From contig NZ_CAJNBL010000024.1 in NCBI RefSeq assembly GCF_905221025.1, positions 1 through 64,000 of the forward strand: DNA of 64,000 nt. Reading direction: 5' to 3'. This DNA comes from Candidatus Nitrotoga fabula. Lineage in GTDB: Bacteria; Pseudomonadota; Gammaproteobacteria; Burkholderiales; Gallionellaceae. The notes below the pieces were generated by a model. The model saw only the letters and a list, made by a program, of their open reading frames with translations, made no database searches and was not told the DNA's origin. The first letter of the stretch is position 1. The number at the start of each line of letters is the position of its first letter. Made by a program: the position numbers and the translations under genes. Shown here in pieces: positions 1 through 8,710 of this stretch.

Positions 1-108
1 GAACATCCGGATTCCCCCTCTACCAGGGCATTCATGGCCGTCGCCGAAAAATGTGCAAAATTCCTCGGGGCAGACCAGAACAGCAATAGCACAATCGCTT
101 CTGAATGA
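1..108 (+). CDS. C-terminal end of a probable Mrp/ApbC-type P-loop carrier protein (partial)
   Basis: An open frame runs from the window edge to a TGA at 106-108 and gives 35 residues beginning EHPDSPSTRAFMAVAEKCAK. The pattern P-D-S-P ... A-F ... V-A-E resembles the extreme C-terminus of Mrp/ApbC/NBP35-type ATPases, which carry Fe-S clusters. No diagnostic motif lies in the window, so the family assignment is a guess from a short tail. That the frame codes is supported by its run to the edge and by the next gene starting 40 bases later on the same strand. Confidence 0.4.
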   Translation, partial: EHPDSPSTRAFMAVAEKCAKFLGADQNSNSTIASE

Positions 109-148
109 AACAGGCCGAGTGTATCAGTAAAATTTTACAAGTGGTTGG

Positions 149-865
149 ATGATGAATATTCATGATGTTCGCCGGTGGCATGGGCTCGCAGGTGCGTCTT
201 TTGTTTTTTTCTGGTTGTATTTGCTGTTTTCAGGTTTGCTTGTAAATCACAGCGACATGTTTGGTTTGTACAAACATGAAATCAGATGTTCCTGGCTATC
301 GAATTGGTATGAAATTCCTGCCGCTGAGCCCAAGGAAGGGTATGACCTTGGTAAGGGGTATTTATCCTGGGACGGGGATAGATGGGTGCTGGATGATGTT
401 TTTTTGTCAGGCAGTACAGGGCGTCCTGTAGGAGCGGTTGAAGCAGGCGGGATCAATTATGTAGCGACTGCGACCGATCTTTTTCTATATCATTCGGATG
501 GTGAGTTGTTTGAGAAACGTGAAAAGCAATTTTTACCGGGGTACCCGATTCTGGCCATAGGGAAAACCGGTGCCAATGTAGTGCTGAAGACCCCCTTTGG
601 TGTGTATGTATCCGAAGATAAGAAAAACTGGAAGAAAACAAGTGTGACAGGTATCACATGGTCATATTTGCAGGATCTTCCTGCCGAAGCCAGGGCGCGC
701 TCGGCGGAGGTTCTTGCGCCGGGTGTACCATTGCAGCGGGTTATCCAGGATATTCATAGCGGGCGAATATTCGGGCGCTATGCTGTCTGGTTTCTGGATG
801 TTATTTCACTTGCGTTGCTTGGCTTGAGTATAAGCGGTTTTTGGCTTTATTGGAGATTGAGATAA
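149..865 (+). CDS. PepSY-associated membrane protein
   Basis: A 238-residue protein with an N-terminal HDVRRWHGLAG segment leading into a transmembrane helix (about residues 15-33) and a C-terminal helix (about 212-235) after QDIHSGRIFGRYAVW. That arrangement, with a conserved R-x-W-H at the first helix and H-x-G before the last, is typical of PepSY-associated TM proteins found with iron uptake or inner-membrane reductases. The region between the helices is presumably periplasmic. The substrate is unknown. The ATG at 149 is followed directly by a second ATG and either may be used. The neighbours give no functional link: a carrier-protein tail lies upstream and an IS-interrupted gene downstream. 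Confidence 0.6.
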   Translation: MMNIHDVRRWHGLAGASFVFFWLYLLFSGLLVNHSDMFGLYKHEIRCSWLSNWYEIPAAEPKEGYDLGKGYLSWDGDRWVLDDVFLSGSTGRPVGAVEAGGINYVATATDLFLYHSDGELFEKREKQFLPGYPILAIGKTGANVVLKTPFGVYVSEDKKNWKKTSVTGITWSYLQDLPAEARARSAEVLAPGVPLQRVIQDIHSGRIFGRYAVWFLDVISLALLGLSISGFWLYWRLR

Positions 866-984
866 GTGAATCACGCTGTTTAGTGTTGGATGTGTCCGGA
901 TAGTCTGCTTATTTATAAAGCACTCACCCTGCCTGTAATGATCCATCATTTTTTGCGTCCCTCTCCGCACAACGTATACTGACG

Positions 985-1229
985 TCAAGACACATCTCCC
1001 TTTTTCTCCAGTGCTTTTGCCACTAGTTCCCGCAACGGCGCCTCCGTCGCCTCGCCGAAGCGTCGCACCACTGCGTCGTAGATGGCAATTTCCCCTTCGC
1101 TTTGCCCCATCTGACCGAGCGTAACGCCCTTGTTCACCAGTGCACTTGCCCGCTGGACCGGTTCGGAGGCGGCTTTTTCAGCCTTAATGAAATACTCTAC
1201 CGCAATCTCATATTTCGTAGACTCAATAG
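985..1229 (-). pseudogene. Tetratricopeptide-repeat protein, C-terminal remnant cut by the IS21 element
   Basis: On the minus strand an open frame of about 81 codons enters from the IS boundary at 1229/1230 and stops at 985-987. It reads as TPR-like sequence with an A-x-x-L-V-N-K-G-V-T-L-G-Q-M-G-Q core and a second helix pair around EIAIYDAVVRRFGEATE, ending in KKGDVS. No start codon or 5' part exists on this side. The sequence beyond the other IS end (3604 onward) does not continue the frame, so the 5' part has been lost or moved. The protein context is clear but the original function is not. Confidence 0.6.
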
Positions 1230-1246
1230 TGTCAATCAGCGTCCAA
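1230..1246 (+). repeat. IS21 right terminal inverted repeat (istB side)
   Basis: TGTCAATCAGCGTCCAA starts with the TGT typical of IS21 ends. It pairs with the copy at 3587-3603 with two mismatches. The istB stop codon (1236-1238) lies inside it. Confidence 0.75.
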
Positions 1247-2003
1247 TTTTTTCCACTTTTTCGGTTTGCTGAGATCTATTTTTCCGTTGTTTGAAACGGT
1301 AAGAATCGTTCCCGGTTTCCAGGATATCGCAGTGATGCGTTACACGATCCAATAATACCGTAGTCATTTTCGCATCACCAAACACCTGAACCCATTCTCC
1401 GAACGACAGATTGGTCGTAATGATCAGGGACGTTTTCTCATAGAGCTGGCTGATGAGATGGAACAGTAGCGCACCGCTGGACGCTGGGAACGGCAAATAG
1501 CCCAGTTCATCCAGAATGACCGCGTCCACCAGACAAAGCTGCTTGGCCAGATTGCCGACCTTGCCCAGGCTTTTCTCCCGTTCAAGTTGACTGACCAAAT
1601 CCACTACATTAAAAAAGCGGACGCGTCTGGATTGATGAATGGCTGCCACGCCAATTGCAGTGGCCAGATGAGATTTCCCTGTCCCTGTTCCTCCAACCAG
1701 AATCAGGTTATGGGCCGTATCCATAAAGGCAGCCGTTGCCAGCTGTTCCACAATGGATTGCAATAATGGTGTTTCAGTCCAGTCGATACCCAGCAGATCG
1801 CGATGAATCGGGAAACGGGCGGCCTTGAGTTGGTACCGCAAGCTTTTGAGTTTACGGTCGGTTTGTTCGGCGGTGATCAGACGCTCCATCCATGTTTCCG
1901 GCCGATGCGCCTGTCTTGGCTTCTCCGCCTGTAATTCACTCCATGCCGTTGCCATGCCATAAAGATGCAGCGTTTTCAAACTGGTCACGTAATCAATGGA
2001 CAT
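1236..2003 (-). CDS. istB: IS21 helper ATPase IstB
   Basis: A 255-residue AAA+ ATPase that assembles on target DNA and activates the IstA transposase. The Walker A motif GGTGTGKSH and the Walker B motif AVILDELGY are both intact, as is the C-terminal region ([14 protein letters not shown]) typical of IstB. I chose the start at 2003 ([10 protein letters not shown]). It overlaps the istA stop at 1993-1995 by 11 bases, which fits translational coupling. An upstream ATG at 2027 is also in frame but lies deeper in istA. Confidence 0.9.
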   Translation of the reverse strand: MSIDYVTSLKTLHLYGMATAWSELQAEKPRQAHRPETWMERLITAEQTDRKLKSLRYQLKAARFPIHRDLLGIDWTETPLLQSIVEQLATAAFMDTAHNLILVGGTGTGKSHLATAIGVAAIHQSRRVRFFNVVDLVSQLEREKSLGKVGNLAKQLCLVDAVILDELGYLPFPASSGALLFHLISQLYEKTSLIITTNLSFGEWVQVFGDAKMTTVLLDRVTHHCDILETGNDSYRFKQRKNRSQQTEKVEKIGR

Positions 2004-3492
2004 TGGCAGACCCCAGCAAATAGTCATAACGATTACAGTTGGCGAGCGGCTCCATGGTCAATGTAATTCCATCTGGAACAGGAATCTCTACGGCAGGCAG
2101 ATGGGGGGCAATGAGCCTGCGTAATTCATTCATTACAACCGGTGCATTGACAATGCCACACTCCAGCGTGAGCTCGCATGCTACGGTAAGCGCATCCAGC
2201 CCTGTTTCTCCCGCCAGTATCAACAGTTCAACAAAGGCACGATCCCCTTTGGGCTGTTGCAGAATCCGGTCTCGCACGGCCTGAATCGCTTTGGGCAAGT
2301 TCCAGGCAGTGAATGGTGCACCATTGCGCAGTGCACCTGGCTTTTTCTCCAGTATCGGCAGGTAGTGCCAGGGATCGCAGATTAATTGGTCGCGACTGAA
2401 CCCCCTGTCATGTGATGCAATGACTTCGCCATGCGCGACGATGCGAATCTGGTCCGCGGTGCTGCGGACCGAAACGGCCTGCCCGGCTGCACTGGCAGGA
2501 ACACTGTAGCGATTCCGGTCGATGCGTACCAGACAAGTCGAAGAAACACGCATCATTTGTTCAACATACCCATCAAAGCTGGCTGTAACGGGACGTAGAA
2601 GTGGTTGCTCGTCGGCAAAGCACGATGCAATGGTGCGCTGGCTCTGGGTTGGGTGAGTACGCTGTGCCAATTCTTTGCAGCGGGTCACAAGCCATCTATT
2701 CAATTCAGCAAACGTGGCAAATCGGGCCAAGGGCGTGAATAACCATTCACGAATATTGCCAACCTGATTTTCCACCTGGCCTTTCTCCCAGCCAGAAGCG
2801 GGGGTACAGGCAACCGGCTCAAAAAGATAGTGGTTGGCCATGCACAGGAAGCGCCGGTTGAATTTACGTTCCTTGCCGGTAAATACAGATTCCACGACCG
2901 TCTTGAGATTGTCATAAATCAATCGAGCAGGAACGCCTCCAAAGAACGCAAAGGCTCGGTTGTGTGCATCCATAATCATTTCCTGGGTTTCCCTTGGATA
3001 GGCGACTACAAACATCTGGCGGCTGTAGGCCATCCGGAAGTGCGCTACCTTGACGGTTTCCAGGACGCCTCCCAGTTCCACCTGTTCATGGCTCCAGTCA
3101 AATTGGCAGGCATCGCCAGCCACAAACAGCAGCGGCACGAAAGCTTCCGTCAACCTGGGACCATGATTCATGGCCTTCCAGTGCTTCACGAACCGCTGTA
3201 CGCTGTCATAGGCGCCGTCATAGCCCATTTCCTGTAAACCTTCATATAGCCGGTAGGCAGTGCGGAGTCGGAATCGCGGTAACTTCGCTTCCTCTTCCAG
3301 CCAATGCGTCAGGTAGATTTCAAACGCGCCAAGTTTCGGGGAGATGGGCTGAACCCGCTCATATTTCGGTTCTTTTAATGCTTTGAGAAACTTACGCACG
3401 GTAGGCCGGGATATTCCCATCTCTCTGGCAATAGCAGAAATGGATTGTTTCTGTACCAGATGCCGCCGACGTATTTCGTAAATAATGTCCAT
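1993..3492 (-). CDS. istA: IS21 transposase IstA
   Basis: A 499-residue DDE transposase. The N-terminus has a helix-turn-helix ([20 protein letters not shown]). The integrase core shows the three acidic residues in context: D in [11 protein letters not shown] in [10 protein letters not shown] and E in [12 protein letters not shown]. The start at 3492 ([11 protein letters not shown]) is favoured because an AGGAG sits about eight bases upstream; an earlier in-frame ATG at 3519 lacks one. No frameshift is seen and length is normal for the family. Confidence 0.9.
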   Translation of the reverse strand: MDIIYEIRRRHLVQKQSISAIAREMGISRPTVRKFLKALKEPKYERVQPISPKLGAFEIYLTHWLEEEAKLPRFRLRTAYRLYEGLQEMGYDGAYDSVQRFVKHWKAMNHGPRLTEAFVPLLFVAGDACQFDWSHEQVELGGVLETVKVAHFRMAYSRQMFVVAYPRETQEMIMDAHNRAFAFFGGVPARLIYDNLKTVVESVFTGKERKFNRRFLCMANHYLFEPVACTPASGWEKGQVENQVGNIREWLFTPLARFATFAELNRWLVTRCKELAQRTHPTQSQRTIASCFADEQPLLRPVTASFDGYVEQMMRVSSTCLVRIDRNRYSVPASAAGQAVSVRSTADQIRIVAHGEVIASHDRGFSRDQLICDPWHYLPILEKKPGALRNGAPFTAWNLPKAIQAVRDRILQQPKGDRAFVELLILAGETGLDALTVACELTLECGIVNAPVVMNELRRLIAPHLPAVEIPVPDGITLTMEPLANCNRYDYLLGSANVH

Positions 3493-3586
3493 GTAAAACA
3501 CTCCTGATACCCCCGGCAAAAAACCGGATGGTTACATATCAGGGTGGAAACTATTGGACGCTGTTTCCACCCCTAATCTGAAAGTT

Positions 3587-3603
3587 TTGCACGCTGATTT
3601 ACA
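3587..3603 (-). repeat. IS21 left terminal inverted repeat (istA side)
   Basis: Read on the minus strand from 3603 it gives TGTAAATCAGCGTGCAA, matching the other end with two mismatches. A further core copy, ACAGCGTCCAATAG, lies inward at 3551-3564 between short inverted arms (GGGTGGAAA ... TTTCCACCC). Confidence 0.7.
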
Positions 3604-3613
3604 TGCCTGATTA

Positions 3614-3645
3614 TTTGGGACAGTGCACGGGGCAATTTTGGGACA
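3614..3645. repeat. Two direct copies of TTTGGGACA next to the IS21 end
   Basis: TTTGGGACA occurs at 3614-3622 and again at 3637-3645, 23 bases apart, just outside the IS21 boundary. On the minus strand this gives TGTGTCCCAAA ... TGTCCCAAA. A tandem of short end-like motifs beginning TGT is how IS21-family ends often look, so this may be the leftover end of a second element. That is inference; no transposase gene of such an element is present. Confidence 0.4.
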
Positions 3646-3663
3646 CATCATAGCAACAAAATG

Positions 3664-3697
3664 CAAAAAAACGCCACCTATTGCTAGATGGCGTTTT
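3664..3697 (-). terminator. Rho-independent terminator of the tRNA-Thr gene
   Basis: On the minus strand the hairpin arms AACGCCA and TGGCGTT enclose a 12-base loop and are followed by a run of T residues. It lies about 60 bases after the 3' end of the tRNA gene and is correctly oriented to end its transcript. Confidence 0.8.
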
Positions 3698-3757
3698 CAC
3701 TAAGTACATTGATTTGTTGATATTAGTAGCTGTTGCAACCTGCTACTAATTGTAAGG

Positions 3758-3833
3758 TGGTGCCGGCAAGAGGAGTCGAACCCCCGACCTTCGCATTACG
3801 AATGCGCTGCTCTACCAACTGAGCTATGCCGGC
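3758..3833 (-). tRNA. tRNA-Thr (anticodon CGT)
   Basis: A 76-nt cloverleaf read on the minus strand: acceptor GCCGGCA paired with TGCCGGC, a D arm GCTCAGTTGGTAGAGC, an anticodon arm with loop TTCGTAA (anticodon CGT) and a T arm containing GGTTCGACT. The CCA end is encoded (3758-3760). The sequence is close to the thrW-type tRNA of proteobacteria and decodes ACG codons. Its own terminator follows. No consensus promoter is clear upstream. Confidence 0.95.
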
Positions 3834-4007
3834 AAATTTTTCAGAAGTGATTTGCAGGGTATTTTACATGATCTGATATAAGGGTTCCTGCTGGGCTGTT
3901 TAAATATATAAACTTAAGTAAGTTGAAACCAGGCACGTTTTCATGTGCCATTTCAGTTGCTTTTTTACTGACATTCACAGGGAAAGGTTTTTCATGTAAA
4001 AGTAGTT

Positions 4008-5345
4008 TTAATCCGTTTTTTCCGTATCGTTTTGGGATTCGCTGTTGTTTTCTGGCTGGACTGGCACTACGATCTGGCTGGCGAGTACTTTGTCTATTCG
4101 TTTGCCATCGAGATCGACTACTTCTAGCTTCCATTTTTCCCAGTTTACGATGTCAGCGACGTTGGCAGGCCGTCCGAGCAACCACATGACCATTCCGCTA
4201 AGAGTATGGTAGCGGCCTTTGTCTTCTTCCGGGACAGATTTTAATTTTAAATGATCTTTCAACTCAGGTATCGGTATCATTCCATCCAGTAACCAAGACC
4301 CATCATCGCGCTGGATTGCCCAGCGATCAGAGATATCAGGAGGCATGAATTCTCCGGTAACCGCCTCCAGGACATCCTGAAGCGTAACCAGTCCCTGAAT
4401 TTCCCCATACTCATCGATAACAAAAACCATGGGTGTATCGGATTCCTGGAACTGTGTCAGAAGCTCCAGGCCGGTTAAGGATTCGGTAACAAAAACACAT
4501 GGATGTAGTTGGGTGGTCAGATCAGGCAGGCTTCCATTTACAGTTTGGTTAAACAATTGTTTTATGGAGGCTATGCCTAACAAGTCGCCTAGTCCTCCCC
4601 GACATACGGGAAAACGTGAATGATCCGATTGTGCAATGCGTGATAAATTTTCTTCAAGCGGTTGATTGACATCAAGGTAAACTATGTCCGCCCGGGGAAT
4701 CATCAGGGATGCAACTTGTCTTTCATCCAGACGAAAGACGTTCCGAACCATGTTGTGTTCATGCTGTTCAATAATTCCCGCCTCTGAGCCTTCTTCCAGC
4801 ATGGCATGAATTTCTTCTTCCGTTACGCTAGGTTCTGATTGCTGGCTCTTTCCCATCATTTTTAGTACAGCGTCTGTGGATACGGAGAGCAAACGTACGA
4901 ATGGATGGGTGACTAATGCAAGAATGTGCATTGGCTTGGCTACCAGACATGCAATTCCTTCCGGGTTAAATTGCGCGATACGCTTGGGGACAAGCTCGCC
5001 AACGACAATGGAAAGATAGGTAATGGTTACAACGATCAGGGCCGTGGCGCCAAATTCGCTGAGCTGCTGCTCAACGCCGAGTTGCTGAAGCCAGGTAGCA
5101 AAGGGGGCAGCCAATACCGCTTCTCCGACGATACCGTTCAGAATGCTGATTGAGGTGATTCCTGTCTGGATAGTGGAAAGAAAGTGTGTTGGGTTCTCTC
5201 CCAGACGGATAGCCATCTCTGCAGAAGAGTTTCCATCGGATGCAAGGCGGGAAAGACGAGCCTGACGGGCGGTCAGGAGTGCAATTTCCGACATGGCAAA
5301 GATGCCGTTCAGTAAAATCAGGCCTATTAAAATCAGTATATCCAT
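4008..5345 (-). CDS. CNNM/CorC-HlyC family membrane protein with CBS pair
   Basis: A 445-residue protein. An N-terminal DUF21/CNNM transmembrane domain spans about residues 1-195 and includes the motif VVGELVPKRIAQ. A CBS pair follows at about 205-335 (EEGSEAGIIEQHE linker, then MIPRADIVYLD and VFVIDEYGEIQGLVTLQDVLEAVTG, segments of it), and a CorC_HlyC small domain lies at about 350-430. The family is linked to magnesium or cobalt export and acid resistance; older labels such as hemolysin are misleading. Length is normal. The start ATG at 5345 opens directly into the first helix (MDILILIGLILLNGIFAMSE). The gene is preceded by a long hairpin-rich region. Confidence 0.85.
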   Translation of the reverse strand: MDILILIGLILLNGIFAMSEIALLTARQARLSRLASDGNSSAEMAIRLGENPTHFLSTIQTGITSISILNGIVGEAVLAAPFATWLQQLGVEQQLSEFGATALIVVTITYLSIVVGELVPKRIAQFNPEGIACLVAKPMHILALVTHPFVRLLSVSTDAVLKMMGKSQQSEPSVTEEEIHAMLEEGSEAGIIEQHEHNMVRNVFRLDERQVASLMIPRADIVYLDVNQPLEENLSRIAQSDHSRFPVCRGGLGDLLGIASIKQLFNQTVNGSLPDLTTQLHPCVFVTESLTGLELLTQFQESDTPMVFVIDEYGEIQGLVTLQDVLEAVTGEFMPPDISDRWAIQRDDGSWLLDGMIPIPELKDHLKLKSVPEEDKGRYHTLSGMVMWLLGRPANVADIVNWEKWKLEVVDLDGKRIDKVLASQIVVPVQPENNSESQNDTEKTD

Positions 5346-5906
5346 CAGACTATTCCCAAGTATGGCCGTGAGAAGAGACGCATACCAATGATGGAACTGC
5401 TGTTTGCACGGTCGGACTGCGGTATCGAGGAAGAGAATTTACGAGCGAATGTATTTGTGATTGACGCAGGATTTGCTCTAGGCAGTAGTATGATATTCCA
5501 AAGGTGGAATATTCTGCCTGCCCTATGACTAATGATTAGAATAAAAACAAGGCCGCAGGAAAAAAAATTCCGTTCACAGGTAACCCTATCGGCAATTAAT
5601 TTTTTGCCGACTTCAGTGGAAGACCGATATGGAAATGAACAATCGTAATTGCTACTCATTAGGGCGAGGCGAAACCCCGCTCCTCCTTTCTATTGTTACT
5701 ATAAAGGATATGATATCAGAGAGTAAAATAATTTGTTATGAAATTGATTTATAAGCCATTTGCTGTGTTAATAAAAATTCTATCAATAAAAATGCAGATA
5801 ATTTTTGGCCGGAAAAAGGATTAATGAACCGTTTTGATACATGAAATTAGCTTGAAGTTGTAAGTGGTGGGGTCGTTCAGGTCAGGTCGTTTAAAGAAAT
5901 AAATAA
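5346..5906 (-). promoter_or_regulatory. Gene-free 560-bp region with several hairpins upstream of the CNNM gene
   Basis: No convincing gene is present. Read toward the CNNM/CorC gene, three hairpins occur in series: GCGGGG-TTTCG-CCTCGC (5664-5680), TCGGCA ... TGCCGA with an A/T-rich loop (5589-5610), and a long one with arms AGGCAG/CTGCCT enclosing ATATTCCA/TGGAATAT (5480-5519). A run of eight T residues follows the second. This could be a structured leader of the CNNM gene. I do not recognise it as a known riboswitch, and a promoter cannot be fixed. Confidence 0.35.
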
Positions 5907-6761
5907 CTAATCCTGGGTATTTGAAGGTCGTCTTTCTTGCTGTGGTGGGGAAATTAGCTTGGATGAACAAGGTATTTGAAATAGTTGTCTGTCATCAAGA
6001 CGGATGGCAGTTAGAAATCCCCCCCACAGACATCCTGTGTCCAGTGCAATGAAATTGGAAGTGACTCTTAATCCCAGTGCTGACCAGTGTCCGCATACCA
6101 CTGTAGCGCTGGCGCTGGAACGTTCTGGCACATCAAACCAGGGCAGATACCCATCAGGTATGTCGCGCATTTCTCCTTTGAATTTAAATTCCATTCTGCC
6201 ATTGGGGGTGCAGATACGCATGCGTGTGAACGCATTGGTTATAACACGCAGGCGGTCATATCCGTTAAGTTTTTCGTTCCAATGGTCGGGGTGATTGCCG
6301 TACATGTGTGCAAGAAAATCTTGATAGTGAGCTCCCTTTAATTCTGCTTCTACTTCATAAGCTAATCTTTGAGCCTGGGAAATCGACCAGCTTGGCAGTA
6401 ATCCGGCATGTACCAGAACAAAATTGTCTTGCGTGTAAAGAATGCGCTGTTTTCTTAGCCAAGCCAGGAGTTCTGTTCGGTCGGGGGCCACCAGGATATC
6501 ATGCAGGGAGTCATAGCGATGTAATTTGGCACAACCTTCAGCTACTGCAAGCAAGTGGAGGTCATGGTTTCCTAATACAGTTACTGCGGCCTGGTCTAAT
6601 GATTTTATTAATCGAAGCACGCTTAATGAGTCTGGCCCGCGGTTTACCAGATCGCCTACCAGCCATAGTTTGTCTATAGCGGGGTCAAAGGAGATCCGCT
6701 CGAGTAGCTGCACTAGTTCAGTGTAACATCCCTGAATATCACCGATTGCATAAATTGCCAT
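5907..6761 (-). CDS. apaH: Diadenosine tetraphosphatase ApaH (symmetrical)
   Basis: A 284-residue PPP-family metallophosphoesterase that splits Ap4A into two ADP and limits stress dinucleotides and Np4 RNA caps. The family signatures are all present near the N-terminus: GDIQG (residues 7-11), GDLVNRG (about 36-42) and GNHD (about 64-67), followed by a later VVCGHWS histidine motif. Length is normal. It lies downstream of the polysaccharide genes on the same strand, 68 bases after the dehydratase gene, so it may be read through from that cluster. Confidence 0.95.
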   Translation of the reverse strand: MAIYAIGDIQGCYTELVQLLERISFDPAIDKLWLVGDLVNRGPDSLSVLRLIKSLDQAAVTVLGNHDLHLLAVAEGCAKLHRYDSLHDILVAPDRTELLAWLRKQRILYTQDNFVLVHAGLLPSWSISQAQRLAYEVEAELKGAHYQDFLAHMYGNHPDHWNEKLNGYDRLRVITNAFTRMRICTPNGRMEFKFKGEMRDIPDGYLPWFDVPERSSASATVVCGHWSALGLRVTSNFIALDTGCLWGGFLTAIRLDDRQLFQIPCSSKLISPPQQERRPSNTQD

Positions 6762-6829
6762 TTGTGCGTAATCAAGTCGATTTAAACATTTACACTGCGA
6801 CAGAATATCCTAATGGTAGAAATGTATGT

Positions 6830-8710
6830 CTACGAATGTATGCTTGTATTGGTTTGGATATCAAAAGCCTGCTTCTTAAGTTTATTGGAATCGGGGCAGT
6901 ATTCCGGCACCCATTCTGATAGGGCACGTTTAACCTCTTCATCTTCTTGTGTGGTGTTTGAACTGAGCCAGTCAAATAAATTTTCCAGCCATGTGGGGTC
7001 AACCTTCCGCGCTTGCGCGATGCGCAGTTTTTTATGGGGGGTTGGTAAGGTGAGTTCATTGTCTGCCAAAGGTTCTTCATATAGTTTTTCTCCCATGCGT
7101 AGTCCGGTGAACTCAATCTGAATGTCTTCTTCGCTGAGTCCAGAAAGGCGGATGAGATCATTGGCCAGATCAACAATTTTTACTGGGCTGCCCATGTCCA
7201 ATACAAATATTTCTCCGCCTTTCCCCATTAGGCCGGCCTGTAATACTAATTGTGCGGCTTCTGGAATGGACATGAAATAGCGGGTAATTTCTGGATGCGT
7301 GACTGTTATTGGTCCGCCCTTTGCAATTTGCTCGCGAAATTTTGGGATGACGCTTCCCGTGCTTCCCAAAACATTTCCAAAACGAACTATGATAAAGCGG
7401 GTTTTGTCAGGTCGCTGCAGCCCTTGGCATATCATTTCAGCCAGCCTTTTGCTTGCTCCCATTACATTAGTTGGATTGACCGCCTTATCGGTAGAAATTA
7501 GTATAAACTTTTCTACGTGGTGGTGTAGTGAAACAGTGGCGACCATCCATGTGCCTAGTACGTTATTGCGTATTGCCTGCCAGGAGTTATGCTGTTCCAT
7601 TAGTGGAACGTGCTTGTATGCGGCTGCATGAAAAACCAGCTCGGGCTTATATTCCGAAAATACCTGATGAAGGCGGGCTGCATCTCGCACGTCACCAATT
7701 AGGCAAACAATGTTTGGACCTGTCAGGTTCTTTGTTAAATCTTGTTCTATGGTATAAAGTGCAAATTCATTCAGTTCAAATAGAATCAAGGATCGCGGTT
7801 TAAAATGAATAATCTGCCGGCATAATTCAGAGCCGATGGATCCGCCGGCACCGGTTACCAGAATAGTTTTGTTGTGTAATAATTCTTGCAATCCGGCGGT
7901 ATCTAACTGGATTGAATTGCGTCCCAGTAATTCGTCTAGCCCTACCTCACGTAATTGAGAGATGGTAACCCGCCCACTTAATAGGTCGTCAAATGATGGA
8001 GCGGTCAGCGCTTTGACATGTGCCTGGGTGCATATTTCAATTGCACGTTTGCGTGCCTGTTGATTGTCTGATGGCATGGCAATAATTGCTTGCTTTACGC
8101 CGATGCGCTTTGCCCATTGTGGCAGGCTGCCCAGTGAGCCCAGTACTCGAATGCCATTGAAGATGCGCCCATGGTTGTTCACATTGTCATCCAGAAAACC
8201 CATCAGCCTCCAGTTAGGACTACGCGCGAGATCTTTGGATAAGTTTATGGCCGCATCGCTTGCCCCGAGAATCAGAACTGGCTCTCCTTTGACTTTAAAT
8301 CTTCCGTATAAGCCATGTTCTTTCCATTGGCGGTAGAGGAAGCGGCTTCCTCCCATGATAAGCAATAATAGTAAAGGGTCAATGATTAGTACTGAGCGCG
8401 GTATTACCGCGCTGATACGGAACATCCACAGCACCAGTGGAATCAGTGCGGCGGCCGTAAATATGGCAAGAATAATCCTTTGCAGGTCAGCGATGCTGGC
8501 ATAGCGCCAACGGCCGCGATATAAATCAAAGCGCCAGAAAGTAATGCCTTGTAATGGTACTACCCAGATTAGGGTATACAGCATCTCGTCAATGAAATGC
8601 GGGGCGGGGTCGAAATTGAAGCGTAGCAGGTAAGCAAGGATCCACGAAAGTGTTGCTGCTGCAAGGTCATGCAGGATGGCCAGCAGGGTGTGGGGATCTA
8701 ATTTAGCCAC
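6830..8710 (-). CDS. Membrane-bound nucleotide-sugar 4,6-dehydratase (WbpM/CapD/FlaA1-like)
   Basis: A 626-residue protein. The first 120 or so residues form about four membrane helices. A CoA-binding-like Rossmann segment follows (VLILGASDAA), then a short-chain dehydrogenase domain beginning TGAGGSIGSE near residue 290, with the STDKAVNP motif and MGASKR, where Met replaces the usual catalytic Tyr. This layout is that of WbpM and PglF, which convert UDP-GlcNAc to UDP-4-keto-6-deoxy sugar at the inner membrane. It overlaps the upstream transferase gene by eight bases, so the two are co-translated. With the epimerase and transferase it forms a wbpV-wbpL-wbpM-like set that probably makes and loads QuiNAc or FucNAc. 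Confidence 0.85.
   Translation of the reverse strand: MAKLDPHTLLAILHDLAAATLSWILAYLLRFNFDPAPHFIDEMLYTLIWVVPLQGITFWRFDLYRGRWRYASIADLQRIILAIFTAAALIPLVLWMFRISAVIPRSVLIIDPLLLLLIMGGSRFLYRQWKEHGLYGRFKVKGEPVLILGASDAAINLSKDLARSPNWRLMGFLDDNVNNHGRIFNGIRVLGSLGSLPQWAKRIGVKQAIIAMPSDNQQARKRAIEICTQAHVKALTAPSFDDLLSGRVTISQLREVGLDELLGRNSIQLDTAGLQELLHNKTILVTGAGGSIGSELCRQIIHFKPRSLILFELNEFALYTIEQDLTKNLTGPNIVCLIGDVRDAARLHQVFSEYKPELVFHAAAYKHVPLMEQHNSWQAIRNNVLGTWMVATVSLHHHVEKFILISTDKAVNPTNVMGASKRLAEMICQGLQRPDKTRFIIVRFGNVLGSTGSVIPKFREQIAKGGPITVTHPEITRYFMSIPEAAQLVLQAGLMGKGGEIFVLDMGSPVKIVDLANDLIRLSGLSEEDIQIEFTGLRMGEKLYEEPLADNELTLPTPHKKLRIAQARKVDPTWLENLFDWLSSNTTQEDEEVKRALSEWVPEYCPDSNKLKKQAFDIQTNTSIHS

Larger units (their letters stand above)
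1230..3603 (-). mobile_element. IS21-family insertion sequence (istA-istB), about 2.4 kb
   Basis: The element holds overlapping istA and istB genes and is bounded by imperfect inverted ends. The istB side begins TGTCAATCAGCGTCCAA at 1230 and the istA side, read inward from 3603, begins TGTAAATCAGCGTGCAA (15 of 17 identical). A third copy of the AGCGTCCAAT core lies inside the istA end at 3551-3564, matching the multiple terminal repeats typical of IS21 elements. The flanks (…CAATAG before 1230, TGCCTG after 3603) show no direct repeat, so either the target duplication is lost or one end has recombined. Both genes are open, so it may be active. Confidence 0.85.

Noticed and set aside
5345..5659. 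A 104-codon minus-strand frame ending at the CNNM/CorC start
   Set aside because: Its translation is rich in Ser, Arg and Phe with no family features, it has no ribosome site, and it lies in the hairpin-rich region.
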